Translations under genes and position numbers: made by a program
Shown: positions 48,451 to 58,501 of the stretch, piece after piece
Position numbering within the stretch: the first letter of the stretch is position 1
Layout of the letters: every line of letters starts with the position of its first letter
Origin: [Pseudomonas] carboxydohydrogena
GTDB taxonomy: Bacteria; Pseudomonadota; Alphaproteobacteria; Rhizobiales; Xanthobacteraceae
Length of the DNA: 64,000 bases
Reading direction: 5' to 3'
Assembly (NCBI RefSeq): GCF_029030725.1
Contig: NZ_CP113162.1
Coordinates: forward strand, 558,001-622,000
The notes under the pieces: model-generated
Told to the model about the DNA's origin: nothing
Database searches by the model: none
Seen by the model: only the letters and a program-made list of their open reading frames with translations

Positions 48451-50334
48451 TTGCCGATTTCCCGACGCCAACTCCTCCGCAGCGGCGCACTCGCCGCCTC
48501 GTTTCCTCTCCTCAGCTCTGTCAGGCCGGCGTTTGCTGAAACGGCATCGCCCAAGGACGGCGCATGGACGCACGGCCTGTCACTGTTCGGCGACGTCAAA
48601 TATCCCGCCGACTTTGCGCATTTCGATTACGTCAATCCGACAGCGCCGAAGGGCGGTTTGGTGCGGCAGACCGCGATCGGCACGTTCGACAATTTCAATA
48701 TGGTCGTCGCCGGTGTGAAGGGTGCGATCGCCAATATCGGCGATATCTACGAGGCGCTGACGGTGTCCTCGCTCGACGAGGTCTCGACGCAATACGGGTT
48801 GCTCGCGGAAGCGATGAGCTATCCGGCGGATTATTCGTCCGTTACCTACCGGTTGCGCAAGGAAGCCAGGTGGCACGACGGCAAGCCGGTGACGCCGGAC
48901 GACGTGATCTTCTCGCTCGAGACGTTCAAGAAATATCATCCGTTCTACTCGGCCTATTACCGTCACGTGACGAAGGCGGAGAAGGCCGGGCCGCGCGAGA
49001 TCAAGTTCACCTTCGATGCGCCGGGCAATCGCGAACTGCCGCAGATTCTCGGTCAGTTGACGGTGCTGCCGAAGCATTACTGGGAAGGCAAGGACAGCGA
49101 CGGCAAGCCGCGCGACATCGGCGCGACGACTCTGGAGCCGCCTGTTTCCAGCGGTCCCTACAAGATCAAGAGTTTCGTGCCGGGCCGCTCCATCGTGCTG
49201 GAGCGCGTCAAGGACTACTGGGGCAACGGCATCAACATCAATGTCGGCCGCAACAATTTCGACGAGCTGCGCTACGAATATTTCCGCGACTCCACCGTGG
49301 CGCTCGAAGCCTTCAAGGGCGACCAGATCGACTGGCGCAGCGAGAACAGCGCCAAGAACTGGGCGACGGCCTATGATTTTCCGGCTGTGACCGACAAGCG
49401 CGTGGTGCTGGAGGAATTCCCCAACCGCACCGTCGGCATCATGCAGGCGTTCGCATTCAATATCCGGCGCGACAAGTTCAAGGACCCGCGCGTGCGGCGC
49501 GCGATGAACTTCGCGTTCGATTTCGAGGAAATGAACCGGCAGATCTTTTTCAGCCAGTACACGCGCATCGCGAGTTATTTCGAGGGCACCGAGTTAGCCT
49601 CCAGTGGCTTGCCTCAGGGCCGGGAGCTAGAGATTCTCGAAACCGTTCGCGACGGGGTGCCGCCCGAAGTGTTCACCACGCCATACACCAATCCGGTCGG
49701 AGGCTCGCCGGAGAACGTGCGCAATAATTTGCGCGAAGGTCTGAAACTTCTCAAATCGGCAGGCTACGACATCAAGGACCGCAAGCTCGTCGATGCCAAG
49801 ACCGGCGCGCCGTTCGAGCTTGAATTGCTGACCTACGATCCGAGCTTCGAGCGGGTGTTGCTGTTCTTCAAGCCTTCGCTGGAACGGATGGGCATGACGG
49901 TGAGCGTGCGTACCGTCGATGCCACCCAGTACGAAAATCGCCTGCGCAACTGGGATTTCGACGTGGTGGTGAATTCGTGGGCCGAGTCGTTGTCTCCCGG
50001 CAACGAGCAGCGCGAGTTCTGGGGCTCGCAGGCCGCCGACATGCCGGGGTCGCGCAACATCATCGGCATCAAGAATGCCGCGATCGACAAGCTGATCGAA
50101 CGGGTGATTTTCACCAAGGATCGCGAGGATCTTGTCGCGGCGACGAAGGCGCTGGACCGCGTGTTGCTCTGGCACAATTTCGTCGTGCCGCAATGGACTT
50201 ATGGCAAGACCCGCACCGCGCGCTGGGACCGGTTCGGCCGCCCTGCCGAGATGCCGAAATACGGCATGTCCGCGTTCCCCGATATCTGGTGGTTTGACGC
50301 CGATAAGGCCGGCAAGATCGGGCGGCGCTCTTGA
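48451..50334 (+). CDS. peptide ABC transporter binding protein, first copy (YejA-like, TTG start)
   Basis: A 627-residue SBP_bac_5 protein starting at TTG with an AGGA site upstream. The N-terminus ISRRQLLRSGALAASFPLLS looks like a twin-arginine signal. Core motifs: GAIANIGDIYEALTVSSLDE, the YRLRKEARWHDGKPVTPDDVIFSLE signature, and GPYKIKSFVPGRSIVLERVKDYWG. It should deliver oligopeptides (YejABEF handles peptides such as microcin C in E. coli) to the permease encoded downstream. Its TGA lies within the TTGA start of the second copy, so they are co-translated. Confidence 0.93.
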   Translation: MPISRRQLLRSGALAASFPLLSSVRPAFAETASPKDGAWTHGLSLFGDVKYPADFAHFDYVNPTAPKGGLVRQTAIGTFDNFNMVVAGVKGAIANIGDIYEALTVSSLDEVSTQYGLLAEAMSYPADYSSVTYRLRKEARWHDGKPVTPDDVIFSLETFKKYHPFYSAYYRHVTKAEKAGPREIKFTFDAPGNRELPQILGQLTVLPKHYWEGKDSDGKPRDIGATTLEPPVSSGPYKIKSFVPGRSIVLERVKDYWGNGININVGRNNFDELRYEYFRDSTVALEAFKGDQIDWRSENSAKNWATAYDFPAVTDKRVVLEEFPNRTVGIMQAFAFNIRRDKFKDPRVRRAMNFAFDFEEMNRQIFFSQYTRIASYFEGTELASSGLPQGRELEILETVRDGVPPEVFTTPYTNPVGGSPENVRNNLREGLKLLKSAGYDIKDRKLVDAKTGAPFELELLTYDPSFERVLLFFKPSLERMGMTVSVRTVDATQYENRLRNWDFDVVVNSWAESLSPGNEQREFWGSQAADMPGSRNIIGIKNAAIDKLIERVIFTKDREDLVAATKALDRVLLWHNFVVPQWTYGKTRTARWDRFGRPAEMPKYGMSAFPDIWWFDADKAGKIGRRS

Positions 50335-52193
50335 CGCGGATTTCGCGCCGACACGTTCTGGTGCTTGGCGGCGCCGCCACTGCGGCGGGCGTTCTCAGAC
50401 CGGCGATAGGCGGCGATGGCGGCTTCGTGCATGGCATGTCGGCGTTCGGCGACCTGAAGTACCCGAAGGATTTCAAGCAGTTCGATTATGTCAACGCCGA
50501 TGCCCCGAAGGGCGGGCTGTTTTCGACGGTGCCATGGATTCGTTCCTACAACCAGTCGTTCCAGACCTTCAATTCGCTCAATGCCTTTATTCTCAAGGGC
50601 GACGGTGCGATCGGGATGGAGCAGACCTTCACCGCGTTGATGGCGCGTGCCAGTGACGAACCCGATGCGATGTATGGCCTGGCCGCGAGCGGCGTGCAGG
50701 TTTCCGCGGATGGTTTGATTTATCGTTTCAGGATGCGTCCCGAAGCGCGCTTCCATGATGGCGCGCGGCTGACCGCGAAAGATGCGGCCTTCTCGCTGAG
50801 CATCCTGAAAGAGAAGGGTCATCCGATCATCCGCCAGCAGATGCGCGACGTCATCAAGGCGGAAGCGCCCGACGATGCCACGTTGGTGGTGACGTTCGCG
50901 CCGAATCGCGCGCGCGACGTGCCGCTTTACGTGGCGACGCTGCCGATTCTCTCGCGCGCCTATTACGCAAGGCAGCCGTTCGAGGAATCGACGCTGGAAA
51001 CGCCCCTCGGCTCCGGCCCTTATAAAGTCGGCAAGTTCGAGGTCGGCCGTTTCATCGAATACGACCGCGTCAGGGACTGGTGGGGCGCGGACCTTCCCGT
51101 GGCGAAGGGCGCGTTCAACTTCGACACCGTGCGTTACGAATTCTATCGCGACCGCGATGTGGCGTTCGAGGGCTTTACCGCGCGTAACTATCTCTATCGC
51201 GAGGAATTCACCGCGCGCGTCTGGGCGACGCGCTATGATTTTCCGGCCGTCAAGGACGGGCGGGTGAAGCGCGAAACGCTGCCGGACGAGACGCCGTCCG
51301 GCGCGCAGGGCTGGTTCATCAACATGCGGCGCGACCAGTTCAAGGACCCGCGCGTGCGCGAGGCGCTTGGCTGCGCGTTCGATTTCGAGTGGACCAACAA
51401 GAGCATCATGTACGGTGCCTATGCGCGCACCGTCTCGCCGTTCCAGAATTCCGATCTGATGGCGACAGGCGCGCCAGACGCGGACGAACTTAAGCTGCTG
51501 GAGCCGTTCCGCGGGCAGGTGCCGGATGAAGTGTTCAGCGCGCCGTTCGTGCCGCCGGTGAGCGATGGTTCCGGACAGGACCGCAAGCTGCTGCGCAAGG
51601 CTGCGCATCTGTTGCAGGAAGCGGGCTGGACCATCAAGGACGGCAAGCGCGTGTCTGCCTCGGGCCAGCGCTTCACGCTCGAATTTCTGCTCGACGAGCC
51701 GTCGTTCCAGCCTCACCATGCGCCTTACATCAAGAATCTCGGCGTGCTCGGCATTGATGCCAGCCTGCGCGTGGTGGACCCGGTGCAATACCGCGCCCGC
51801 CGCGACGATTTCGATTTCGACGTCACCATCGAGCGGTTCTCGATGGCCTCGACGCCGGGCGAGGCGCTGCGTACGTTCTTCTCCTCGCAGTCCGCCGCCA
51901 TCAAGGGATCGAACAATCTGTCGGGCGTGGCCGATCCCGTGCTCGATGCGCTGATCGAGAAGATCATCGCGGCCAACAGTCGCGATGAGTTGCGCGTGGC
52001 CTGTCATGCGTTCGATAGGGTGTTTCGCGCGGGCCGCTACTGGGTGCCGCAATGGTACCGCAACAATCATCCCATCGCGTATTGGGATGTGTTCGGCCAT
52101 CCGGCGAAGCTGCCGCGCTACGCGGGCGTGGGCGTACCGGACCTGTGGTGGCATGATGTGGCAAAGGCTTCGAAGCCAGAGCAGGCGAAATAA
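50331..52193 (+). CDS. peptide ABC transporter binding protein, second copy (YejA-like, TTG start)
   Basis: A 620-residue paralogue of the preceding gene, again with a TTG start and a twin-arginine-like signal (TRISRRHVLVLGGAATAAG). It keeps the family core: YRFRMRPEARFHDGARLTAKDAAFS, SGPYKVGKFEVGRFIEYDRV and NMRRDQFKDPRVREAL. The two share layout (FVHGMSAFGDLKYPKDFKQFDYVN against LFGDVKYPADFAHFDYVN) but have diverged widely, which suggests different substrates for one permease. It starts 4 bases before the first copy ends and is followed after 3 bases by yejB. Confidence 0.93.
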   Translation: MTRISRRHVLVLGGAATAAGVLRPAIGGDGGFVHGMSAFGDLKYPKDFKQFDYVNADAPKGGLFSTVPWIRSYNQSFQTFNSLNAFILKGDGAIGMEQTFTALMARASDEPDAMYGLAASGVQVSADGLIYRFRMRPEARFHDGARLTAKDAAFSLSILKEKGHPIIRQQMRDVIKAEAPDDATLVVTFAPNRARDVPLYVATLPILSRAYYARQPFEESTLETPLGSGPYKVGKFEVGRFIEYDRVRDWWGADLPVAKGAFNFDTVRYEFYRDRDVAFEGFTARNYLYREEFTARVWATRYDFPAVKDGRVKRETLPDETPSGAQGWFINMRRDQFKDPRVREALGCAFDFEWTNKSIMYGAYARTVSPFQNSDLMATGAPDADELKLLEPFRGQVPDEVFSAPFVPPVSDGSGQDRKLLRKAAHLLQEAGWTIKDGKRVSASGQRFTLEFLLDEPSFQPHHAPYIKNLGVLGIDASLRVVDPVQYRARRDDFDFDVTIERFSMASTPGEALRTFFSSQSAAIKGSNNLSGVADPVLDALIEKIIAANSRDELRVACHAFDRVFRAGRYWVPQWYRNNHPIAYWDVFGHPAKLPRYAGVGVPDLWWHDVAKASKPEQAK

Positions 52194-52196
52194 ACC

Positions 52197-53303
52197 ATGG
52201 GCGCATACATCGCTCGCCGCATTCTGCTGATGGTGCCGACACTGTTCGGCATCCTGTTCGTGTCGTTCGTGGTGGTGCAGTTCGCGCCGGGCGGCCCGGT
52301 GGAGCGGGTGATCGCGCAACTCTCGGGCGCTGACACCGGCGCAAGCTCGCGCATTTCGGGGGGCGGCGGCGATCTCGGAGCCCGCGGCGCGCCGGGCGCT
52401 TCGATGGATGCGATGAATTCGAAATATCGCGGCGCGCAGGGGCTCGACCCTGAATTCATCAAGAGTCTCGAGAAGCAATTCGGCTTCGACAAGCCGGCGC
52501 CGGAACGCTTCGCGCTGATGCTGTGGAATTTTTCCCGCTTCGATTTCGGCAAGAGCTATTTCCGGGATGTCAGCGTGTTGCAGCTCATCAAGGAGAAGCT
52601 GCCGGTGTCGATGTCGCTCGGCATCTGGATGACGCTCCTGACTTATCTGATCTCGATTCCGCTCGGCATCCGCAAGGCGGTGGCGGACGGCTCACGCTTC
52701 GATACCTGGACCTCGGCGGTCATCATCATCGGCTTCGCGATTCCAGGATTTATGTTCGCGATCCTGCTCATCATCCTGTTCGCGGGCGGCTCGTTTTACG
52801 ACATCTTCCCGTTGCGCGGGCTGACCTCGGATGGCTGGTCGCAATTTCCGTGGTACTGGAAGATCATCGATTATTTCTGGCACCTGACGCTGCCGCTGCT
52901 GTCGATGGCGCTGAGTTCGTTCGCGACCATGACGCTGTTGACCAAGAATTCGTTCCTCGACGAAATCCGCAAGCAATATGTCATGACCGCGCGCGCCAAG
53001 GGATGCAGCGAGCATCGAGTGCTTTATGGCCATATCTTCCGCAACGCGATGCTGATCGTGATCGCCGGTTTCCCCGGCGCGTTCGTCCATGCGTTCTTTT
53101 CCGGCTCGCTGCTGATCGAAACGATCTTCTCGCTCGACGGGCTCGGGCTGCTCGGCTTTGAAAGTGTGTTGAACCGCGACTATCCCGTGGTGTTCGGCAC
53201 GCTGTTCATCTTCTCGCTGGTGGGCCTTGTCGTGAACCTGATCTCCGATCTCACTTATATGTGGGTCGATCCGCGGATCGATTTCGAGGCGCGTCAGGCA
53301 TGA
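52197..53303 (+). CDS. yejB: peptide ABC transporter permease YejB
   Basis: A 368-residue inner-membrane permease with six helices: the first is RRILLMVPTLFGILFVSFVV. A long periplasmic loop (about 35-110) has a Gly/Ser-rich stretch typical of YejB. The EAA loop is seen as TARAKGCSEHRVLYGHIFRNAML. The stop overlaps the next start (ATGA at 53300). It pairs with YejE to form the membrane channel. Confidence 0.95.
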   Translation: MGAYIARRILLMVPTLFGILFVSFVVVQFAPGGPVERVIAQLSGADTGASSRISGGGGDLGARGAPGASMDAMNSKYRGAQGLDPEFIKSLEKQFGFDKPAPERFALMLWNFSRFDFGKSYFRDVSVLQLIKEKLPVSMSLGIWMTLLTYLISIPLGIRKAVADGSRFDTWTSAVIIIGFAIPGFMFAILLIILFAGGSFYDIFPLRGLTSDGWSQFPWYWKIIDYFWHLTLPLLSMALSSFATMTLLTKNSFLDEIRKQYVMTARAKGCSEHRVLYGHIFRNAMLIVIAGFPGAFVHAFFSGSLLIETIFSLDGLGLLGFESVLNRDYPVVFGTLFIFSLVGLVVNLISDLTYMWVDPRIDFEARQA

Positions 53304-54472
53304 GCGTGACCCCGCCGATCGAGACGCAAAGCCTGTCGCCGCTCGGAGAGGCGGTGCCTGCCTCGCAGCATGGTTTGCGGCTGTCGCCGCTGAACCGGCG
53401 GCGCTGGCAGAATTTCAAGGCCAACCGCCGCGGCTACTGGTCGTTCTGGATCTTCTCGATCCTGTTTATCGTCTCGCTGTTCGCGGAACTGATCGCCAAC
53501 GATCGCCCGTTCCTCATTCAGTATGACGGCCATTTGTATTTTCCCGCCTTCGTCACCTATCCGGAGACGGCCTTCGGCGGCGATTTCGAGACGGCGGCGG
53601 ATTATCGCGACCCTTATTTGCAGAAGCTGATCGCGGACAAAGGCGGGCACATCGTCTGGCCGCTGATCCGTTATTCCTACGACACGCATAATCTCGACCT
53701 GCCGACGCCCGCGCCGTCGAAGCCCACATGGATGCTGACCGAGAAGGAATGCGCGCCTGTCGTGGAGCGCAAGGGGCTGAAGAGCTGCCGCGATCTCGAA
53801 TACAACTGGCTCGGCACCGACGATCAGGGCCGGGATGTGGTGGCGCGGCTGATCTACGGTTTCCGTATTTCGGTGTTGTTCGGTCTGGCGCTCACCATCG
53901 TCTCCTCGATCGTCGGCGTCGCCGCCGGCGGCATTCAGGGCTATTTCGGCGGTTGGGTCGATCTCGGTTTCCAGCGCTTCATCGAGGTGTGGACGGCGAT
54001 CCCCTCGCTTTATCTTCTGCTCATCCTGTCATCGATTCTGGTGCCGGGATTTTTCGTGCTGCTCGGCATCCTCTTGCTGTTCTCGTGGGTGTCGCTGGTG
54101 GGGCTCGTGCGCGCGGAATTTTTGCGCGGGCGCAACTTCGAGTACATCCAGGCGGCGCGCGCGCTCGGAGTCTCGGATCGAACCATCATGTTCCGCCATC
54201 TGCTGCCGAACGCGATGGTCGCGACCATGACGTTCCTGCCCTTCATCGTCTCCTCGTCGGTGATGACGCTGACCGCGCTGGACTTCCTCGGCTTCGGCCT
54301 GCCGCCGGGTTCGCCCTCGCTCGGAGAATTGCTGTCGCAGGCCAAGGCCAACATTCAGGCGCCGTGGCTCGGCCTCTCCGGCTTCTTCTCACTCGCGATC
54401 ATGCTGTCGCTTTTGATTTTTATCGGCGAAGCGGTGCGTGACGCGTTCGATCCGCGCAAGACGTTCGAGTGA
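53300..54472 (+). CDS. yejE: peptide ABC transporter permease YejE
   Basis: A 390-residue permease. The N-terminal cytoplasmic stretch leads to helix 1 (YWSFWIFSILFIVSLFAELIA); a periplasmic domain of about 130 residues ends in the YNWLGTDDQGRDVVARLIYGFRIS motif of DppC-type permeases; the EAA loop is AARALGVSDRTIMFRHLLPNAM. The ATG at 53300 overlaps the yejB stop, and its own stop overlaps the GTG of yejF (GTGA at 54469). Confidence 0.95.
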   Translation: MSVTPPIETQSLSPLGEAVPASQHGLRLSPLNRRRWQNFKANRRGYWSFWIFSILFIVSLFAELIANDRPFLIQYDGHLYFPAFVTYPETAFGGDFETAADYRDPYLQKLIADKGGHIVWPLIRYSYDTHNLDLPTPAPSKPTWMLTEKECAPVVERKGLKSCRDLEYNWLGTDDQGRDVVARLIYGFRISVLFGLALTIVSSIVGVAAGGIQGYFGGWVDLGFQRFIEVWTAIPSLYLLLILSSILVPGFFVLLGILLLFSWVSLVGLVRAEFLRGRNFEYIQAARALGVSDRTIMFRHLLPNAMVATMTFLPFIVSSSVMTLTALDFLGFGLPPGSPSLGELLSQAKANIQAPWLGLSGFFSLAIMLSLLIFIGEAVRDAFDPRKTFE

Positions 54473-56115
54473 GCGGCATGGATACAAGCTCGCAACCCTT
54501 GCTCGATGTGCGGGACCTATCGGTGGCTTTCCGGCAGGGCGGCAAGATATCCATTGCGGTCGATAAAATCTCGTTCACGATCCATCGCGGCGAGTGCGTC
54601 GCGCTGGTTGGTGAATCCGGCTCCGGGAAGTCCGTCAGCGCACTGTCGGTACTGAAGCTACTGCCCTATCCAACGGCATCTCACCCCTCGGGCAGCATCA
54701 AATTCAACGGGCGCGATCTGCTGCCGCTCGACGAGAATGAAATGCGCGGCGTGCGCGGCAACGACATCTCGATCATTTTCCAGGAGCCGATGACGTCGCT
54801 CAATCCGCTCCATACCATCGAGGACCAGATCGGCGAGGCGCTGCTGCTGCACGGCGGCCTGCGCGGCAAGGCTGCGCGCGCACGAACGCTGGAGCTTCTG
54901 ACGCAGGTCGGCATTCCCGATCCGGAGACGAGGCTTGGCGCGTATCCGCATCAATTGTCCGGCGGGCAGCGCCAGCGCATCATGATCGCGATGGCGCTCG
55001 CCAACGAGCCGGACCTCCTGATCGCGGACGAGCCGACCACGGCGCTCGATGTCACCGTGCAGGCGCAAATTCTCAAGCTGCTCGCCGATATTCGTGCGCG
55101 GCTCGGCATGAGCCTTCTCTTCATCACGCACGATCTCGGCATCGTGCGGCGCATCGCCGATCGCGTCTGCGTCATGCACAACGGCAAGATCGTCGAGCAG
55201 GGGCCGGTCGAGCAAGTGTTCACCGCGCCTCAGCACGATTACACCAAAGCGCTGCTGGCCGCCGAGCCGAAGCCCGATCCTGCGCCGCCGCGTCCCGATG
55301 AGTCGGTGGTGATGCAGGCGGACGATCTCAAGGTCTGGTTTCCGATCAAGCGCGGGCTGCTGCGCAAGACCGTCGGCCACGTCAAGGCGGTCGATGGCGT
55401 ATCGCTCGCGGTGCGCAAGGGCGAGACGCTGGGAGTAGTGGGGGAGTCCGGTTCGGGCAAGACCACGCTTGGTCTGGCGCTGTTGCGGCTGATTTCCTCG
55501 GAAGGCCCCATCGTATTTCTCGGCAAGCCCATTCAGGGACTGCGCTTCAAGGAGATGCGGCCGTTCCGGCGCGACATGCAGATCGTGTTTCAGGACCCGT
55601 ATGGCGCGCTCAGCCCCCGCATGTCGGTGAATGATATCGTGGCGGAGGGGTTGAGCGTGCATCAGCCGTCACTGTCTGCGGCCGAACGCGAGGCGCGCGT
55701 GGTGAAGGCGCTCACCGATGTCGGCCTCGATCCGCAGGTGCGGTTTCGTTATCCGCACGAGTTTTCGGGCGGGCAGCGCCAGCGCATCAGCGTGGCGCGA
55801 GCCATCGTGCTGGAGCCGGATTTCGTCGTGCTCGACGAGCCGACCAGCGCGCTCGACATGTTGTTTCAGGCGCAGATGGTCGATCTCTTGCGCAGTTTGC
55901 AACGCAAGCGCGATCTCACCTACATGTTCATTTCCCACGATCTGCGCGTGGTGGCCTCGCTCGCTAGTCATCTGATCGTGATGCGTCAGGGCAAGGTGGT
56001 GGAAGAAGGCGAAGCCACCACGCTGTTCAAAAATCCGAAGACGGATTACACCCGCGCGCTGTTCGCGGCGGCGTTCAATATCGAGGCCGATGCGACGATT
56101 GCGCCGGAGGCGTGA
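54469..56115 (+). CDS. yejF: peptide ABC transporter ATPase YejF (double ATP-binding)
   Basis: A 548-residue protein with two fused ABC domains. Domain 1: Walker A GESGSGKS at 48-55, signature [13 protein letters not shown], Walker [13 protein letters not shown]. Domain 2: Walker [10 protein letters not shown], signature [15 protein letters not shown], Walker [13 protein letters not shown]. Both are intact, so both sites should hydrolyse ATP. The GTG at 54469 overlaps the yejE stop; an ATG at 54478 is the alternative. It ends the transporter operon and converges on the NlpC/P60 gene. Confidence 0.95.
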   Translation: MSGMDTSSQPLLDVRDLSVAFRQGGKISIAVDKISFTIHRGECVALVGESGSGKSVSALSVLKLLPYPTASHPSGSIKFNGRDLLPLDENEMRGVRGNDISIIFQEPMTSLNPLHTIEDQIGEALLLHGGLRGKAARARTLELLTQVGIPDPETRLGAYPHQLSGGQRQRIMIAMALANEPDLLIADEPTTALDVTVQAQILKLLADIRARLGMSLLFITHDLGIVRRIADRVCVMHNGKIVEQGPVEQVFTAPQHDYTKALLAAEPKPDPAPPRPDESVVMQADDLKVWFPIKRGLLRKTVGHVKAVDGVSLAVRKGETLGVVGESGSGKTTLGLALLRLISSEGPIVFLGKPIQGLRFKEMRPFRRDMQIVFQDPYGALSPRMSVNDIVAEGLSVHQPSLSAAEREARVVKALTDVGLDPQVRFRYPHEFSGGQRQRISVARAIVLEPDFVVLDEPTSALDMLFQAQMVDLLRSLQRKRDLTYMFISHDLRVVASLASHLIVMRQGKVVEEGEATTLFKNPKTDYTRALFAAAFNIEADATIAPEA

Positions 56116-56121
56116 GGCGTC

Positions 56122-56979
56122 TTACTTCAAGCGCTTCACGCTCGTCACCTTGCTGCCAGCCGCCTCGATCCGCGCGATGGCCTGTCCAAAAGGCTCATGG
56201 GCCGTGGCCATCGCATAGGCGTTGGCGTGCACGAGCATGTCGTAGCCGCTGACGATGGCGACATGTCCTTTCCAGAACACCAGATCGCCGCGCCGCAGTT
56301 CGTTCCATTGCGCGGGCGGGACAGCCTCGCCCAGAGCATTTTCCTGCATGTCGCTGTCGCGCGGCGCTTTGATCCCTGCGGCGGCCAGCGAGACCTGCAC
56401 GAGTCCCGAACAATCGATACCCATGTTGCTCTTGCCGCCCCAGAGATAGGGCGTGCCGATGAAACGCTCCGCGACCGCGACGAAATCATTTTCATGAGCA
56501 GCAAGCGTCGCGAGATGCCGCGAGGGAATGTAATGGGCTTGCGGCGTCACGGCGAAATTGTCGCTGGTTTTCACGATCTCGACATGCGCCCCGAGCGGGA
56601 GGCTCTCGACCGGCGGCAGCTTGATGGACGGGCCGGGAAAAGCCAGCGTGCGCTGGACGATGACATGATGCGTCGGCGTCGTGCGTGGCAAGACCAGCGC
56701 CGATTCAGGTATCCAGCCGACATAGCCGTCGGCGTTCAACTGCCCCCAGGCCCAGCCTTCGCCGTCGCGATCGTAGATGGTGACGCGCTCGCCCTTCAGC
56801 GCCTGCGTGAGCAGCGTGGCGTGATGGGAAGGCTCGCATCGCACCGGCGCGATGGAGTCGATCACCTCGTTCTCCTCGCCATCAACGAAACGCGCGGCCT
56901 CCACCTTGCCTCGCAGGTACGAGGCCGCAAGATCGGGACGCGCGGGCGTGAGCCGTGGATCGAGCCTCGTCTCAGCCAT
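56122..56979 (-). CDS. NlpC/P60 (C40) peptidase with SH3-like domains
   Basis: A 285-residue putative cell-wall or murein-peptide hydrolase. Bacterial SH3-like segments (about 50-140, with AWGQLNADGYVGWIPESAL) precede the NlpC/P60 domain. The catalytic set is Cys190 in GIDCSGLVQ, His239 in KGHVAIVSG and His251. No signal peptide is visible, so it may act on recycled peptides in the cytoplasm, as gamma-D-Glu-DAP peptidases do. The start overlaps the end of the aminopeptidase gene by 8 bases, so the two are coupled. Confidence 0.92.
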   Translation of the reverse strand: MAETRLDPRLTPARPDLAASYLRGKVEAARFVDGEENEVIDSIAPVRCEPSHHATLLTQALKGERVTIYDRDGEGWAWGQLNADGYVGWIPESALVLPRTTPTHHVIVQRTLAFPGPSIKLPPVESLPLGAHVEIVKTSDNFAVTPQAHYIPSRHLATLAAHENDFVAVAERFIGTPYLWGGKSNMGIDCSGLVQVSLAAAGIKAPRDSDMQENALGEAVPPAQWNELRRGDLVFWKGHVAIVSGYDMLVHANAYAMATAHEPFGQAIARIEAAGSKVTSVKRLK

Positions 56980-58348
56980 AGCGTTCGCTCAACAGCTTGT
57001 AGAACGCGCGCGCGCCCTGGCATTCGCCGCCTTCAGGGCGGGCGGGCTTCGCCGACGGCGTCCAGCCATAGATGTCGGCGTGCAGCCAGCGCGTTTCGGC
57101 GGTGACGAAACGCTGCATGAACAGCGCGCAGGTGATCGAGCCCGCGAAGCCGCCGGATGGCGCGTTGTTGATATCGGCCACTTTGGAATCGAGCCACGCG
57201 TCGTAAGGCTGCCACAGCGGCAGCCGCCACAGCGGATCGTTCTCCTGCCGCGCGTGACGGGCGACATCGGCGGCGAGCGCTTCATCGTTGGTGTAGAAGG
57301 GCGGCAGATCGGGGCCGAGCGCCACGCGCGCTGCGCCCGTGAGCGTGCCCATGTCGATCAGCAGATCGGGGTTGTCCTCGCAGGCCAAAGTGAGGGCATC
57401 GGCCAGCACGAGGCGGCCCTCGGCGTCTGTGTTGCCGATCTCGACGGTCAGTCCTTTGCGCGATGTGAAGACATCGAGCGGGCGGAAGGCATTGCCGGCG
57501 ACGGAATTCTCCACCGCCGGAATCAGCACCCGCAGCCGCACCTTCAGCTTCGCACCCATTACCATCCGCGCCAGTGCGAGCACGTTGGCCGCGCCGCCCA
57601 TGTCCTTCTTCATGATGAGCATGGCGCTGGAAGGTTTCAGATCAAGGCCGCCGGTATCAAAACAGACGCCCTTGCCGACCAGCGTGACCTTCGGGTGCGA
57701 GGCATCGCCCCAACTGAAGTCGATCAGGCGCGGCGCGCGGGTCGAGGCCATGCCGACGGCATGGATCAGCGGAAATTCGCGCGCCAGTTCCTCACCGCCG
57801 ACGCAGTGCCAGGCTGCGCCGAATTCATCCGCCAGTGCCTTGGCCGTGTCCGCCAGTTCGTCCGGTCCCATGTCGTTGGGCGGGGTATTGATGAGGTCGC
57901 GCGCGAGCGCGGCGGCGTCCGCCATGCGCGCCAGTTCATCGGTGTCGATGCCTTCGGGCGGAACCAGGCTGACTTCGTAAGGCTCCGCCTTTTTGTAGCG
58001 GCCGAATCGGTAGCTACCGAGCGCGAAGGCGAGCGCGGCAAGGCGTGCGTCATGCGGCGCGTTAGCGAAGCGATAGGTGCCTTTCGGCAGTTTGGCGGGC
58101 AATTGCCCGGCCCGGAACGGATCGGCCTTGGCGGCATCGTCCTCCAGCCCGAACAGGACGAAGCCGAGCTTGCCGCTCTCGCCGGGCAAAGTGAGGCATT
58201 CGCCGGGTTTCGCGGAGAAACCATTCGCGGTCGCGAATTCGCGCGCCGGCGCGGGCAGGGTGGCGGCGACTTTGTCCCAGGTCGATGCCGTGGCGAACAG
58301 GATGGGTATGGCGGAGGAGGCGGGAGCAGTCGAAAAAGGGGCTGGCAT
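56972..58348 (-). CDS. leucyl aminopeptidase family (M17) protein
   Basis: A 458-residue M17 aminopeptidase. The metal-binding core is clear: VTLVGKGVCFDTGGLDLKPSSAM, MKKDMGGAA and the NTDAEGRLVLADAL signature. M17 enzymes form hexamers with two zinc ions per subunit. A shorter, divergent N-terminal domain separates it from PepA. Overlap with the NlpC/P60 gene suggests joint trimming of short peptides, perhaps from peptidoglycan turnover (inference). Confidence 0.93.
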   Translation of the reverse strand: MPAPFSTAPASSAIPILFATASTWDKVAATLPAPAREFATANGFSAKPGECLTLPGESGKLGFVLFGLEDDAAKADPFRAGQLPAKLPKGTYRFANAPHDARLAALAFALGSYRFGRYKKAEPYEVSLVPPEGIDTDELARMADAAALARDLINTPPNDMGPDELADTAKALADEFGAAWHCVGGEELAREFPLIHAVGMASTRAPRLIDFSWGDASHPKVTLVGKGVCFDTGGLDLKPSSAMLIMKKDMGGAANVLALARMVMGAKLKVRLRVLIPAVENSVAGNAFRPLDVFTSRKGLTVEIGNTDAEGRLVLADALTLACEDNPDLLIDMGTLTGAARVALGPDLPPFYTNDEALAADVARHARQENDPLWRLPLWQPYDAWLDSKVADINNAPSGGFAGSITCALFMQRFVTAETRWLHADIYGWTPSAKPARPEGGECQGARAFYKLLSERYG

Positions 58349-58501
58349 CAGGGCAACTCGGGGTCATTCGGCGGGCGTGAAGCGCGGTCGGGGATGGGTG
58401 TATCACGACGCCGGCGAAATTAACCACTCATTAGGGTTAACAATTTACTGCTGAAGGATCGGCCGACTTTCGTCATCCATCATGCCTTGAGCGAACGTGC
58501 C

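Noticed and set aside
50199-52478. A 759-codon open frame antisense to the second binding-protein gene
   Set aside because: Same reasons: full-length conserved gene on the opposite strand and biased composition.
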